A stretch of DNA of 41,071 nucleotides, taken from the NCBI RefSeq assembly GCF_022763345.1, contig NZ_JALEGS010000096.1, positions 1 through 41,071 of the forward strand, in the 5' to 3' direction. Under the pieces are notes generated by a model. The model was not told where the DNA came from. It was given only the letters and a program-made list of their open reading frames with translations, and searched no databases. Positions 32,821-40,976 of the stretch are shown piece after piece; the stretch's first letter is position 1; the number at the start of each line of letters is the position of its first letter. The translations under genes were made by a program, and so were the position numbers. Origin of the DNA: Phaeodactylibacter sp. (lineage in GTDB: Bacteria > Bacteroidota > Bacteroidia > Chitinophagales > Saprospiraceae).

Positions 32821-35523
32821 ATGGCATTTGATATTGAAAAGGCACTGCAGGCCTGGCGTAAGCAGCTGCAGCAGAGTGGCCGTGTAGAACCCGGACTGGC
32901 AGAAGAGCTGGAAGCAAACCTGCACGACCGGTACGAAGAGTATTTAATCCGGGGGCTTGCACCTGAGCCAGCCTTCGAAGCAGCAAAAAAGCGCGTGCTT
33001 CCACCGGATGGCCCCGACTACCGGGCTTTTGAGTCCTCAGCCCAGAGCCGTCCCTGGTACGCTTTCTGGAAAAGTACTTTTGCTTTCATACTGCCCAATT
33101 ACCTGAAAATTGCCAGCCGGAACCTACGCCGAAAAGGGTTCTACAACACTATCAATTACGTTTGCCTGTCTATCGGTATTCTGACCACGGCGCTGGCGTT
33201 ACTGTACCTGGATTACGAAACCAGTTACGACCAATTTGTACCGGGCGTAGCACAAAAGTACCGCATGGGCCGCACCTTCCGGTCGCAGGACTACAGTGTA
33301 ATCAGCTTTAACGGCTACTACGGGGCCGCTCCCGAAGTGCAGATGAAGCAGATCAACGGGCTGCGGGAGGTTCAGGGGGTACGCAGCGCCTGCCACTTTT
33401 TCACCTTTGGCCAGCCTGAACTCCTTCGCATCAATGGCAAAGAACTGCCTACGGAAGACCTCCTCCATACCAATACCCCACAAGCCTTTTTCGATTTTTT
33501 CCAGTGGCCCTTTGTGCTCGGAAGCGCTGAGGCATTCAGCCAGGATTTGAACACCGCTCTCCTCACGGAAAAACAGGCCGAACGTTTCTTTGGCAAGGAC
33601 TGGAAAGAGGAGGAACTGCTCGGGCAGACCTTAAGCACCACAGAGGAAGATTACACCATCGTGGGAGTCATTGAAGACCTCCCTCCCAATGCCCATTTTG
33701 ACTTCAGCATAGCCCTGCACCGGGACAAAATAGCCTACTGGGGCTCCCGTACCTACCTCGAACTCGCAGCCGGAGTATCCGTTGATGCGGTCCGGCAACG
33801 GATTGACGACAATATGGGCAACATCAATACCAATTTAGCGGATAGCGAGCTATTTGGCGGGACTATCCTGCAACCCCTTACCTCCATTCACCTCAACTCG
33901 GATATGCTATACGAGCTAAAGCCACCGGGGGATAAACGGTACCTGTACATCATTGGAGTCATCTCAGCCATCATACTGTTGCTGACGGTAAGCAATTACA
34001 CCAATTTATCCATTGCGATGAATGCCGGGCGCTCCCGGGAGATCGGGATGCGTAAGCTATTTGGAGCCAGCGTGGGGCAGGTCTCCAATCAGTTCCTGCT
34101 GGAAGCCATCTTTCTCAGTTTCCTGACGCTTCCTGTGGTACTGCTTGGCCTGTGGTGGCTCCTTCCTCGCTTTGATACTTTTATGGGAACAGCCTTAACA
34201 GCTACTGTGCTGGACCAACCCTGGCTATTGATTGTGCTGGTGGGACTGAGCCTTATCGTTGGGTTGTTTTCCAGTTTGTACCCGGCCGTTTTTCTGGCCC
34301 GGCAGCGAATTATACACCTCTTTCGGGGCAATGCCGCCCGGACTGCCGCCGCTGGCCTTTCTACGCGCAAAGCCATCATTACCTTTCAGTTCGTACTGCT
34401 CATCGGGCTCTGCAGCCTTACCCTGCTGGTCAATCAGCAGCTACAGTTTATTCAACGGGCAGACCTCGGTTTTGACAAAAACCAGGTGCTGTATGTCAAT
34501 CTATCAGAAGACAGCAGCCGGTTTGAGGTTTTCAGAAATGAACTGTTGAAAATTCCTGAAGTCACTGATGTAGGCTCCGGCAGCCCGCTGGGCCGCAACC
34601 CCTTCAACCAAACGACTTACAAACTGGCGGGTACGGACCAGGTATTTGACGATGCCTACGATATATCACTGGATTACAGCGCGGTCGATATTCTCAATAT
34701 AGAAACCTCCGTGCCTGAATACATCAACGATCCGGAGCAGGCACCAAAATCGGTCGTCCTGATCAATGAAACCCTGGCCCAAAAGCTTATGAATCAGTTT
34801 GGGCTAAGCCGGGAAGCCCTGATTGGGCAAACCATCATCGAAGAACCGGAATATACCGATGAAGAAACCGGCGAGGTAGGCTTCCCCTTCTCCATTGCAG
34901 GCACTTTTAAGGATATCAATATGTTCTCCTTGCGCGAAAGGGTAACCCCGATGTTTCTCACAGTATATAAGGATCCGGGCTATGTCCGCTGGGCCTCCAT
35001 CGGGTATCAGGGGCTTTCCCCTTCAGCCATTATTGAAGCGGTAAAAACGCGTTACGAAGCGCTCAACCTGGATAAAGCCTTTGTGCACAGTTTTCTATCG
35101 CAAAACATTGAGGAGCTGTACCAAAAGGAACAACGAATTGCTAAGCTGAGTATTTACTTCAGCCTGACTGCATTTCTGGTTGCCATTATTGGGCTTATAG
35201 CGCTTACGGCTTTTTTAACGACACTGAAACGCAAAGAGATTGGCATCCGCAAAATTCTGGGTGCCAGCCACCGGGATATACTGTTGCGTTTCAACCGGGA
35301 GTATGTGCTTCTGATCGGCATAGCGTTGCTGGTAGCTGCCCCGCTAGCCTATTTGGGCGTTCAGGAATGGTTGTCGGGCTTTGCCTATCGGATCACCGTA
35401 CAGCCGGCTGTTTTCCTTTTGGCCGGCTTGATTACCTTGCTGGTTTCCGTCATAGCCGTTAGCTTCATGGTGGTCCGGGTCTTGCAATCCGCTCCGGTGA
35501 AAGCGCTCCGTGAGGAACAGTAG
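32821..35523 (+). CDS. ABC transporter permease with prefix domain (FtsX/MacB type)
   Basis: The 900-aa protein begins with a soluble helical module (about 1-75, IEKALQAWRKQLQQ...LEANLHDRYEEYLIRGL) of the permease-prefix type, which in many genomes goes with PadR regulators. Two MacB-periplasmic plus FtsX units follow. The first has a transmembrane helix near 105-130, a periplasmic core and three helices at about 380-495 with NAGRSREIGMRKLFGAS. The second repeats this, with helices at about 520-540 and 780-890 and KRKEIGIRKILGASHRD. It is the membrane part of the efflux pump. The substrate is unknown; likely a peptide, antibiotic or envelope compound. Confidence 0.9.
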   Translation: MAFDIEKALQAWRKQLQQSGRVEPGLAEELEANLHDRYEEYLIRGLAPEPAFEAAKKRVLPPDGPDYRAFESSAQSRPWYAFWKSTFAFILPNYLKIASRNLRRKGFYNTINYVCLSIGILTTALALLYLDYETSYDQFVPGVAQKYRMGRTFRSQDYSVISFNGYYGAAPEVQMKQINGLREVQGVRSACHFFTFGQPELLRINGKELPTEDLLHTNTPQAFFDFFQWPFVLGSAEAFSQDLNTALLTEKQAERFFGKDWKEEELLGQTLSTTEEDYTIVGVIEDLPPNAHFDFSIALHRDKIAYWGSRTYLELAAGVSVDAVRQRIDDNMGNINTNLADSELFGGTILQPLTSIHLNSDMLYELKPPGDKRYLYIIGVISAIILLLTVSNYTNLSIAMNAGRSREIGMRKLFGASVGQVSNQFLLEAIFLSFLTLPVVLLGLWWLLPRFDTFMGTALTATVLDQPWLLIVLVGLSLIVGLFSSLYPAVFLARQRIIHLFRGNAARTAAAGLSTRKAIITFQFVLLIGLCSLTLLVNQQLQFIQRADLGFDKNQVLYVNLSEDSSRFEVFRNELLKIPEVTDVGSGSPLGRNPFNQTTYKLAGTDQVFDDAYDISLDYSAVDILNIETSVPEYINDPEQAPKSVVLINETLAQKLMNQFGLSREALIGQTIIEEPEYTDEETGEVGFPFSIAGTFKDINMFSLRERVTPMFLTVYKDPGYVRWASIGYQGLSPSAIIEAVKTRYEALNLDKAFVHSFLSQNIEELYQKEQRIAKLSIYFSLTAFLVAIIGLIALTAFLTTLKRKEIGIRKILGASHRDILLRFNREYVLLIGIALLVAAPLAYLGVQEWLSGFAYRITVQPAVFLLAGLITLLVSVIAVSFMVVRVLQSAPVKALREEQ

Positions 35524-35536
35524 GAAATCGCTATAG

Positions 35537-35570
35537 AAAAGGGCAGCCACCAATCAATGGCGGCCGCCCC
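35537..35570 (-). terminator. Terminator of the CBS operon
   Basis: On the minus strand GGGCGGCCGCC and GGTGGCTGCCC (35559-35569 with 35541-35551) pair over 11 bases with two G-U pairs, then TTTTC. The G-U pairs work only in the minus-strand RNA. It lies between convergent genes and about 30 bases after the CBS stop. Confidence 0.65.
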
Positions 35571-35599
35571 TCATCCTAGTCGCAAAAGCCAATTTAATC

Positions 35600-36016
35600 T
35601 TAGATGTCGGCGAAGTGTTTCACCAGGTCGCGTGTCGTGATGATGCCCACCACCCGGGTGCCTTCCACTACCGGGAGGCACTGAATGCGGTGGCGTGCAA
35701 ACAGTTCTGCGGCTTTTTGAATAGAATTGGCCGGCGTTAAATAGACCGGGTTGCTTGTCATCAGGTCAGCAACCGTTAAAGACTGATCGAGGGGAATGGA
35801 GCCGTCGGGGCTGTTGAAAAGCCGGCGGCTAAAACCACGCATCACATCATTAGCGCTGATGATACCAATCAGCTTGTCATTCGCATCGGTGACAGGGAGG
35901 TGGTGGATATCCATTTCTGCAAAGAGTCGGGCCACTTCGGCAAACGCCTGCCCGGGCTTGGCAAAAAGGACATGCTTCGTCATAATATCGCTTACTGCGA
36001 CCGTTGATGTGATCAT
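35600..36016 (-). CDS. Two-CBS-domain protein
   Basis: The 138-aa protein is little more than a CBS pair: repeat 1 about 10-60 (DIMTKHVLFAKPGQAFAEVARLFAEMDIHHLPVTDANDKLIGIISANDVM) and repeat 2 about 80-135 (LMTSNPVYLTPANSIQKAAELFARHRIQCLPVVEGTRVVGIITTRDLV). CBS pairs bind adenosine nucleotides and act as energy or stress sensors. The ATG overlaps the stop of the upstream 126-aa gene (ATGA), so the two are translated together. A universal stress protein gene is next upstream, which suggests a common stress role. Confidence 0.92.
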   Translation of the reverse strand: MITSTVAVSDIMTKHVLFAKPGQAFAEVARLFAEMDIHHLPVTDANDKLIGIISANDVMRGFSRRLFNSPDGSIPLDQSLTVADLMTSNPVYLTPANSIQKAAELFARHRIQCLPVVEGTRVVGIITTRDLVKHFADI

Positions 36017-36393
36017 ACGTTGTGCTTTTCGTTGTAGTGGCTTTCAGAGGAGGCACCTTTACGGTTTTGTTCCCGCAGTGCCCAGTGGTCTGTAGAGGTG
36101 GTTTGCATCCACAGGTTGCCGGATTTGCGGAAGACCTGTACGTTGAGGCCGAAACGGTCCGCCATGAGCTGCTCAAAGGAAGCCACGGTCAAAGACGGGT
36201 CGATTTCCAAATCTTCTTTATTATGTACCTCCCGCACAAACTTAAGCTTCAGGTCCGCATCAATCCGCTCTTTGACCGGCGAGCCCTGACCAGACTCGTG
36301 GGCCTGTTTATAGAATTCGATCTTCAGTCCTGGAAAGGTCCGGTGGAATTCGGCTTGAATATCCCGTATGGTTTTGCTATCAGAAATAATCAT
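36013..36393 (-). CDS. Conserved Bacteroidota protein of unknown function
   Basis: The 126-aa protein has no signal or membrane segment. Two parts stand out: an N-terminal IRDIQAEFHRTFPGLKIEFYK block and a C-terminal VQVFRKSGNLWMQTTSTDHWALREQN block. I recall similar unnamed proteins beside CBS and stress-protein genes in this phylum; no function is known to me. It overlaps the CBS gene by four bases, which points to a physical or functional link with it. Confidence 0.75.
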   Translation of the reverse strand: MIISDSKTIRDIQAEFHRTFPGLKIEFYKQAHESGQGSPVKERIDADLKLKFVREVHNKEDLEIDPSLTVASFEQLMADRFGLNVQVFRKSGNLWMQTTSTDHWALREQNRKGASSESHYNEKHNV

Positions 36394-36409
36394 AGCATTG
36401 ACTTTTGCT

Positions 36410-36426
36410 GCACAGCCGGGCTGTGC
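36410..36426. promoter_or_regulatory. 17-bp palindrome upstream of the 126-aa gene
   Basis: GCACAGCC-G-GGCTGTGC is a perfect palindrome centred on one base, 16 bases before the ATG at 36393 (minus). The tight centre suits a dimeric DNA-binding protein better than an RNA hairpin. No -7 box is clear beside it. Confidence 0.4.
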
Positions 36427-36462
36427 CTGATTTGGTTAAATTTGGCTGAGGCTGAGGGAAAG

Positions 36463-36489
36463 GGCCGCCAAAATCAGATTTTGGCGGCC
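36463..36489 (-). terminator. Hairpin after the universal stress protein gene
   Basis: GGCCGCCAAAA and TTTTGGCGGCC (36463-36473, 36479-36489) form a perfect 11-bp stem with loop TCAGA. It starts 57 bases after the stop of the minus-strand gene. The following CTTTCCC is a poor T-run, but the A/T at the stem top gives an internal T-run. No plus-strand gene ends near. Confidence 0.55.
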
Positions 36490-36546
36490 TCCCGAAAAAC
36501 TAACCTCACTAAATAGATTCTTAATACCTGGTTAGGGTATGGTATC

Positions 36547-37494
36547 TTACTTGACCACGAGGGTCGGAATGTGTTCATTGATGGCCAGCAGCTTTTCTGT
36601 GACGCTGCCAAGCAGGAGCAGTTCGACCTTGGAGTGCCCTTTGGCACCCATGACGATCATATCTGCCTCCTCTGCCGTAGCAAACTCCATCAGGTACTGG
36701 GCGATGCCCGGTGCTTCCTGCATGATAAGTTCGATGCGGATTTGGTCTTTGTGGTCCGGGAAATGCGTGTTCAGAAAAGCTTCGAAGGCTTCTTCGTGGT
36801 CTTTCCGCAGCATTTTTTCGAACTGTGCCCGGGTACGCTGAATTTTGTACACGCTGAGGTTAGGCATCTCGTAGATGTTGACCGCAACAATTTCAGCGGG
36901 TGTTTCCAGGCTTGCGTTCAGCGCCAGCGCATTGCGCATAGCGTTGATGGAATGCTGCGAGAAGTCAATCGGTACCAGGATACGCTTGAGCTGTACCTTG
37001 GAACGGTCAGGTACGATCAGGGTGTTGCCAGGTGCGCGGCGGGCCAGGTTCTTGGCCAAAATCCCGTGCCGGCTTACCCCGCTTTTCTGCCCAATGATGA
37101 CCAAGTCTGCGTTCACATCCTTGGCATCTTCCAGCAGTTGCTCTAGTGGGGAGCCCTCCTTGACGTCAAATTCCACATGCATGCCTTCGTGCGTGCTCAT
37201 CCGGGCACGAATCTCCCGGTCCATTTTGGTGACTACCTCATCGTTGATCTCGTAATTGCTGATCATGCCCTCCGCTTCGCGGCCCAGCATAGAATTCAGC
37301 ACATCAAACCGAGGCAGCACATGCAGGAAATAAATCGCCCCGGTAGGCACCTGACCTGTCAGAAAGTCAAGGTACTCCAGGGTTTTATTGTCCGTACTTC
37401 CCAGCTCCAGGGCAAGCATCCCCTGCCGAATCTGGAAAGGTTCTATTTTTTGGCTTTTGCTTGTACTCATTGTGGCTTGGCTTAAGGACATCAT
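36547..37494 (-). CDS. Tandem universal stress protein (two Usp domains)
   Basis: The 315-aa protein holds two Usp folds. Domain 1 (about 20-160) includes LALELGSTDNKTLEYLDFL and LVIIGQKSGVSRHGILAKNLARRAPGNTLIVP. Domain 2 (about 165-315) starts LKRILVPIDFSQHSINAMRNAL and ends with IVMGAKGHSKVELLLLGSVTEKLL. The last block has the ATP-binding pattern G-2x-G-9x-G-S, so domain 2 should bind ATP. Starts at codons 1, 2 or 9 (MSTSKSQK) are all possible. Usp proteins support survival under starvation and other stress. A perfect -7 box precedes it, and the CBS/126-aa pair lies downstream as a separate unit. Confidence 0.92.
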   Translation of the reverse strand: MMSLSQATMSTSKSQKIEPFQIRQGMLALELGSTDNKTLEYLDFLTGQVPTGAIYFLHVLPRFDVLNSMLGREAEGMISNYEINDEVVTKMDREIRARMSTHEGMHVEFDVKEGSPLEQLLEDAKDVNADLVIIGQKSGVSRHGILAKNLARRAPGNTLIVPDRSKVQLKRILVPIDFSQHSINAMRNALALNASLETPAEIVAVNIYEMPNLSVYKIQRTRAQFEKMLRKDHEEAFEAFLNTHFPDHKDQIRIELIMQEAPGIAQYLMEFATAEEADMIVMGAKGHSKVELLLLGSVTEKLLAINEHIPTLVVK

Positions 37495-37518
37495 AATGGT
37501 TAGGTATTATCTCTACCC

Positions 37519-37526
37519 CAAATGTA
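37519..37526 (-). promoter_or_regulatory. -7 box of the universal stress protein gene
   Basis: TACATTTG on the minus strand is an exact TAnnTTTG match, 24 bases before the ATG at 37494. No clear TTTG is found about 20 bases upstream. Confidence 0.5.
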
Positions 37527-37592
37527 GAGCCTGACCACTTCAATTGCGATGATAATAATCAAAGCCACAGGATGACTTTTATCAAATGGCTG

Positions 37593-37600
37593 TACATTTG
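37593..37600 (+). promoter_or_regulatory. -7 box of the TRIC channel gene
   Basis: TACATTTG is an exact match, 17 bases before the ATG at 37618. It is divergent from, and the same as, the stress-protein box on the other strand, 74 bases away. Confidence 0.5.
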
Positions 37601-37617
37601 CCGCAAAGGCATATAGC

Positions 37618-38247
37618 ATGGACCTGATTTACGCATTGGATATCGTGGGGACTTTTGTCTTTGCCATTAGCGGAATGCTGACGGCAGCCAATAAGCGATT
37701 TGACTTGTTCGGCGGGTTTGTCATCGCTTTTATCACTGCGGTAGGTGGCGGCAGTGTGCGGGACATGCTTATCGGGGCAACGCCGGTGGGATGGATGCAG
37801 GACCTCAACTACCTCATCGCCATCGGTTGCGGGGCTTCCTTCGGTTATCTTTTTCAGCCTTATATCTACAAGCTTCGGCGCACGATGTTTCTCTTCGATA
37901 CGATCGGGATTGGCTTGTTTACCATTTTGGGGCTGACCAAGACCCTCGACTTCGGCATATCGCCGGTCATCGCCGTGATGATGGGCACGGTATCTGCGGT
38001 ATTTGGCGGGGTCATCCGTGATACGCTTTGCAATGTGGAGCCGCTGATTTTCAGAAGTGAGATTTACGCCACGGCTTGTGTGGCGGGTGCCGTACTTTTC
38101 CTCATCCTCCGGCAAACCGGTCTGCCTTACGACTACAGCGTGATGAGCACGGTGTTGTTCATCATTGCCCTGCGCATCGTAGCGGTCCGCTATCACTGGG
38201 GCTTGCCGGAAGCGGGGCGGGCGTCTACCCCCTCTGAAGAGCGCTGA
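37618..38247 (+). CDS. Trimeric intracellular cation (TRIC) channel family protein
   Basis: This 209-aa inner-membrane protein has about seven hydrophobic helices in two inverted repeats. Each repeat carries the family motif: VGGGSVRDMLIG (about 42-53) and VFGGVIRDTLCN (about 127-138). Prokaryotic TRIC (UPF0126/YicG type) proteins form trimers that pass K+ and other monovalent cations. The helix pattern and length (about 205) fit. It is transcribed alone and converges on lspA, with 13 bases between the stops. Confidence 0.9.
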   Translation: MDLIYALDIVGTFVFAISGMLTAANKRFDLFGGFVIAFITAVGGGSVRDMLIGATPVGWMQDLNYLIAIGCGASFGYLFQPYIYKLRRTMFLFDTIGIGLFTILGLTKTLDFGISPVIAVMMGTVSAVFGGVIRDTLCNVEPLIFRSEIYATACVAGAVLFLILRQTGLPYDYSVMSTVLFIIALRIVAVRYHWGLPEAGRASTPSEER

Positions 38248-38260
38248 AAAGAAAAATTTT

Positions 38261-38761
38261 CTACTTTTCCGGCGACCTCCTGAACAATTCCGGCAGCATC
38301 AGCCCCAGCCCCACCATAATGGAGACATCGGCAAAATTAAAAATACCGGTGCGCAGACTGGGGAAGCCCATATTCATAAAATCGACAACCTGATTGTAAA
38401 GGAGCCGGTCGTACACATTGCTAATGCCGCCGCCCAGGATAAAGGCAAAGGCCAGGATTTGCAGCTTGCTCAGGTTTGGCGAGAACAGTGTATATCCCAG
38501 CAGCCCGATCAGAAGCAGAACAGGCAGGACTTTCAGGCCCCAATAGCGCAATTGCTCTGACATATCAGCGCCAAGGCTGAGAAAAGCCCCGCGGTTCTCT
38601 ACAAAGGAGAGGCGGAAGAAATCGCCCAGGTAGGAAATCTGCCCGGCGCCCATAAGTTGCTCCCGAGCCATGCTTTTGGTAACCTGATCGAACACGATAT
38701 TGGCAATCACTACGCCCAGCACGAGCGCTATCCGTTTGCCATTTACAGTGAAGTTCATCAT
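38261..38761 (-). CDS. lspA: Lipoprotein signal peptidase (signal peptidase II)
   Basis: The 166-aa protein has four transmembrane helices and the family blocks DQVTKSMAREQL, FVENRGAFLSLG, GGGISNVYDRL and FNFADVSIMVG. The two catalytic aspartates are those in VYDRL and FADVS. It removes the signal peptide from prolipoproteins after lipid is added to the conserved Cys, and so serves the lipoproteins seen here (7865-10360, 24788-25999). The ATG overlaps the stop of guaD upstream (TAATG), so the two are coupled. A second Met directly follows the first. Confidence 0.96.
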   Translation of the reverse strand: MMNFTVNGKRIALVLGVVIANIVFDQVTKSMAREQLMGAGQISYLGDFFRLSFVENRGAFLSLGADMSEQLRYWGLKVLPVLLLIGLLGYTLFSPNLSKLQILAFAFILGGGISNVYDRLLYNQVVDFMNMGFPSLRTGIFNFADVSIMVGLGLMLPELFRRSPEK

Positions 38762-39231
38762 TAATATTCGGTTTTATCAGTTTTGCGGGCCCAAAGCTCC
38801 ATAGCTTCCAGGCTTTCATTGCGCATGCACTGCTGTGTGGGAATACGGCGCTCTTCCATTGGCCGGTTAAGCTCTTCGTAAATCATTCCGTCATCAAAGC
38901 CTACTGCACTTGCATCGTGCCGTGTACAGGCATAGAGCATACGGTCCGGGCGGGCCCAATAGATCGCTCCCAGGCACATGGGGCAGGGCTCGCAGGAGGT
39001 GTACAGCGTACAGCCGTCGAGCTGAAAGCTGCCCAGGTGCGCACAGGCATTACGGATCGCCACCACCTCAGCGTGGGCAGTGGGGTCTGCATCAGCCAGC
39101 ACCCGGTTTTGCCCCCGTCCGATGATAACGCCGTCTTTAACCACCACCGCACCAAAGGGACCACCCAGGCCCTGCTCCACTCCTGCCTTGGCCAGTTCTA
39201 TGGCGACGCTCATAAAGTCCTGATCCTCCAT
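38761..39231 (-). CDS. guaD: Guanine deaminase
   Basis: The 156-aa enzyme belongs to the cytidine/deoxycytidylate deaminase fold. Zinc is held by HAEVVAIRNAC (catalytic Glu) and SCEPCPMCLGAIYWARP. The order GGPFGAVVVKDG, DPTAHAEV, GFDDGMIYEEL and the final Tyr (KTEY, residue 156) matches Bacillus-type guanine deaminase, where the C-terminal Tyr closes the active site. It turns guanine into xanthine plus ammonia. tRNA-adenosine deaminases (TadA) share the core but lack this ending. A -7 box TATCTTGC lies at 39247-39254. It is co-transcribed with lspA, an odd functional pairing. Confidence 0.85.
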   Translation of the reverse strand: MEDQDFMSVAIELAKAGVEQGLGGPFGAVVVKDGVIIGRGQNRVLADADPTAHAEVVAIRNACAHLGSFQLDGCTLYTSCEPCPMCLGAIYWARPDRMLYACTRHDASAVGFDDGMIYEELNRPMEERRIPTQQCMRNESLEAMELWARKTDKTEY

Positions 39232-39246
39232 ACCGGATTTTTGCCT

Positions 39247-39254
39247 GCAAGATA
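39247..39254 (-). promoter_or_regulatory. -7 box of guaD-lspA
   Basis: TATCTTGC on the minus strand is close to TAnnTTTG, 15 bases before the ATG. Confidence 0.35.
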
Positions 39255-39257
39255 CAA

Positions 39258-39289
39258 TTTACGCAGGGAGATGGAAATTGGTATATTTA
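39258..39289 (+). promoter_or_regulatory. Promoter of the DUF819 gene
   Basis: TTTA (39258-39261) and TATATTTA (39282-39289) are separated by 20 bases, a near match to the Bacteroidota pattern, with 23 bases to the ATG. Confidence 0.45.
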
Positions 39290-39312
39290 GGCCAACGAAC
39301 ATCCAACTAAAA

Positions 39313-40713
39313 ATGACTCAACCTTTCTTTACCAACGATGCGGTGATTCTCGGGCTGCTCATCAGTGTGCTGGCCCTGGTTTTTGTAACTTCCGCCAGCG
39401 AAAAATCAGGCTGGAAGAAATTCTATACTTACGTGCCGCCACTTTTGCTGTGCTACTTCCTTCCAGCCCTGTTGCACTGGCCGCTTGGGCTGATTGCCCC
39501 TTCCTGGTATGATCTTGGGGCTATGGCAGAGCACTTCCGTGATAGTGGTATTGCCCCCAACCTCACAGACCATGCAAGCTGGAGCACCCTCAAACAGGTT
39601 ATTACCGATCAAAATATTCCGAAGGAAGACCTGAAAAAGTTCGTGGTTAAATCACAGCTTTACTTTGTGGCTTCCCGATACCTGCTACCTGCCAGTTTGG
39701 TGCTGTTGTGCCTGGGTATTGACTTTAAGGGCATCCTGAACCTCGGGCCGAAGGCACTTATCATGTTTGTTGCTGCTACCTTTGGTATTATCCTCGGCGG
39801 CCCTATTGCCCTGCTGCTCATCGTGAATGTTTTCCCTGAGCTTATCCCTGTTACCAATGACGAACTTTGGAGGGGCCTGTCTACCGTAGCCGGCAGCTGG
39901 ATCGGCGGCGGTGCCAACCAAACCGCCATGAAAGAGATCTTTGATGTAAAGGACAACCTCTTTGCCTCCATGATTGTGGTGGATGTGGTAGTGGCCAACA
40001 TATGGATGGGCTTCCTGCTCTACGGGGCCAGCATTTCAGATAAGCTTGACCGACGGCTCAAAGCAGACAACAGCGCTATTACCGACCTTAAGCAGCGGGT
40101 TTCTGACTATCAGGCGAGTGTGGCTAAAATTCCTTCCACTACGGAGACCTTTGTGTTGCTCGCAGTAAGCTTCGGGGGGGTCTCACTGGCACACTGGGGC
40201 TCAGATGTGATCGTCCCCTGGGTTAGTCAGTTTAAAGCGGCGCTGGAAGCTGCCCGGCTGAACTCCCTCATGTCCGGTTTCTTCTGGCTGATTGTCATCG
40301 CTACCACACTGGGCCTGGGGTTATCCTTTTCCAAAGCCAGGAAACTGGAGGGCGTGGGTGCTTCGCGCTGGGGCAGTGTGTTCATCTACATCCTGGTAGC
40401 AACTATAGGTATGAAAATGAACCTGGGCGAAGTACTTCAAAACCTGGGGCTGTTTGCCATCGGTATCGTTTGGATGCTCATCCACGTGACTACCCTGCTG
40501 ATTACGGCTAAAATCATACGGGCACCTTTCTTCTTCGTAGCGGTGGGCAGTCAGGCGAACGTGGGCGGTGCCGCTTCTGCGCCAATTGTAGCTTCTGCCT
40601 TCAGCCCGGCTCTTGCCCCTGTGGGCGTACTAATGGCGGTGCTGGGTTATGCGTTGGGTACTTACGGAGCTTTGATCTGTGCCTTTTTGATGCAATCCGT
40701 AGCCGTAGGCTAG
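39313..40713 (+). CDS. DUF819 family integral membrane protein
   Basis: From MTQPFFTND the protein is 466 aa with ten or more transmembrane helices. Family marks include TVAGSWIGGGANQTAMKEIF (about 195-215), ASMIVVDVVVANIWMGFLL and, near the end, VGSQANVGGAASAPIVASAF. The Gly/Asn-rich re-entrant segments resemble those of secondary transporters, and DUF819 is thought to be a transporter family; the substrate is not known. Earlier in-frame starts up to 38917 are rejected, because that stretch lies inside guaD on the other strand and a promoter precedes 39313. Confidence 0.85.
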   Translation: MTQPFFTNDAVILGLLISVLALVFVTSASEKSGWKKFYTYVPPLLLCYFLPALLHWPLGLIAPSWYDLGAMAEHFRDSGIAPNLTDHASWSTLKQVITDQNIPKEDLKKFVVKSQLYFVASRYLLPASLVLLCLGIDFKGILNLGPKALIMFVAATFGIILGGPIALLLIVNVFPELIPVTNDELWRGLSTVAGSWIGGGANQTAMKEIFDVKDNLFASMIVVDVVVANIWMGFLLYGASISDKLDRRLKADNSAITDLKQRVSDYQASVAKIPSTTETFVLLAVSFGGVSLAHWGSDVIVPWVSQFKAALEAARLNSLMSGFFWLIVIATTLGLGLSFSKARKLEGVGASRWGSVFIYILVATIGMKMNLGEVLQNLGLFAIGIVWMLIHVTTLLITAKIIRAPFFFVAVGSQANVGGAASAPIVASAFSPALAPVGVLMAVLGYALGTYGALICAFLMQSVAVG

Positions 40714-40821
40714 CCACAACCGTCCAGCTTTACATTTTATGCAACAAAAAGACACTTCTATGTTATAAAATGCCAAAGCTTGACCTCTTCTTTTGAAATT
40801 TTCAAAAAACAACTGCATATC

Positions 40822-40866
40822 ACAGGCTTTATTGGCAAATTGCTAATAAAGCCTGTCTTGTTTTAG
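40822..40866 (+). terminator. Terminator after the DUF819 gene
   Basis: ACAGGCTTTATT (40822-40833) pairs perfectly over 12 bases with AATAAAGCCTGT (40845-40856), followed by CTTGTTTTAG. It begins 108 bases after the stop codon. Confidence 0.65.
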
Positions 40867-40901
40867 TCCCGTTCTATTTATTTTTATTTTTTATTGTAAA
40901 A

Positions 40902-40933
40902 TTTGCAATAAAACAGAGCTTGGCTTAAATTTG
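40902..40933 (+). promoter_or_regulatory. Promoter of the terminal tRNA-like gene
   Basis: TTTG (40902-40905), 20 bases and TAAATTTG (40926-40933) match the Bacteroidota consensus fully. Transcription would start near 40940, about 37 bases before the tRNA-like 5' end. The -33 box lies in the loop of an AT-rich palindrome, TTTTATTG / CAATAAAA (40889-40913). Confidence 0.6.
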
Positions 40934-40976
40934 TATTATCGAAAGCAGCAAAAGTGTTGCAAATTTTCAAAAACAC

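Noticed and set aside
36437..36444. TAAATTTG on the plus strand, a perfect -7 box
   Set aside because: No TTTG lies at the right distance and no plus-strand gene follows; likely chance.
38917..39312. Long N-terminal extension of the DUF819 protein
   Set aside because: It overlaps guaD on the other strand and lacks membrane-protein character; the promoter at 39258-39289 favours the start at 39313.
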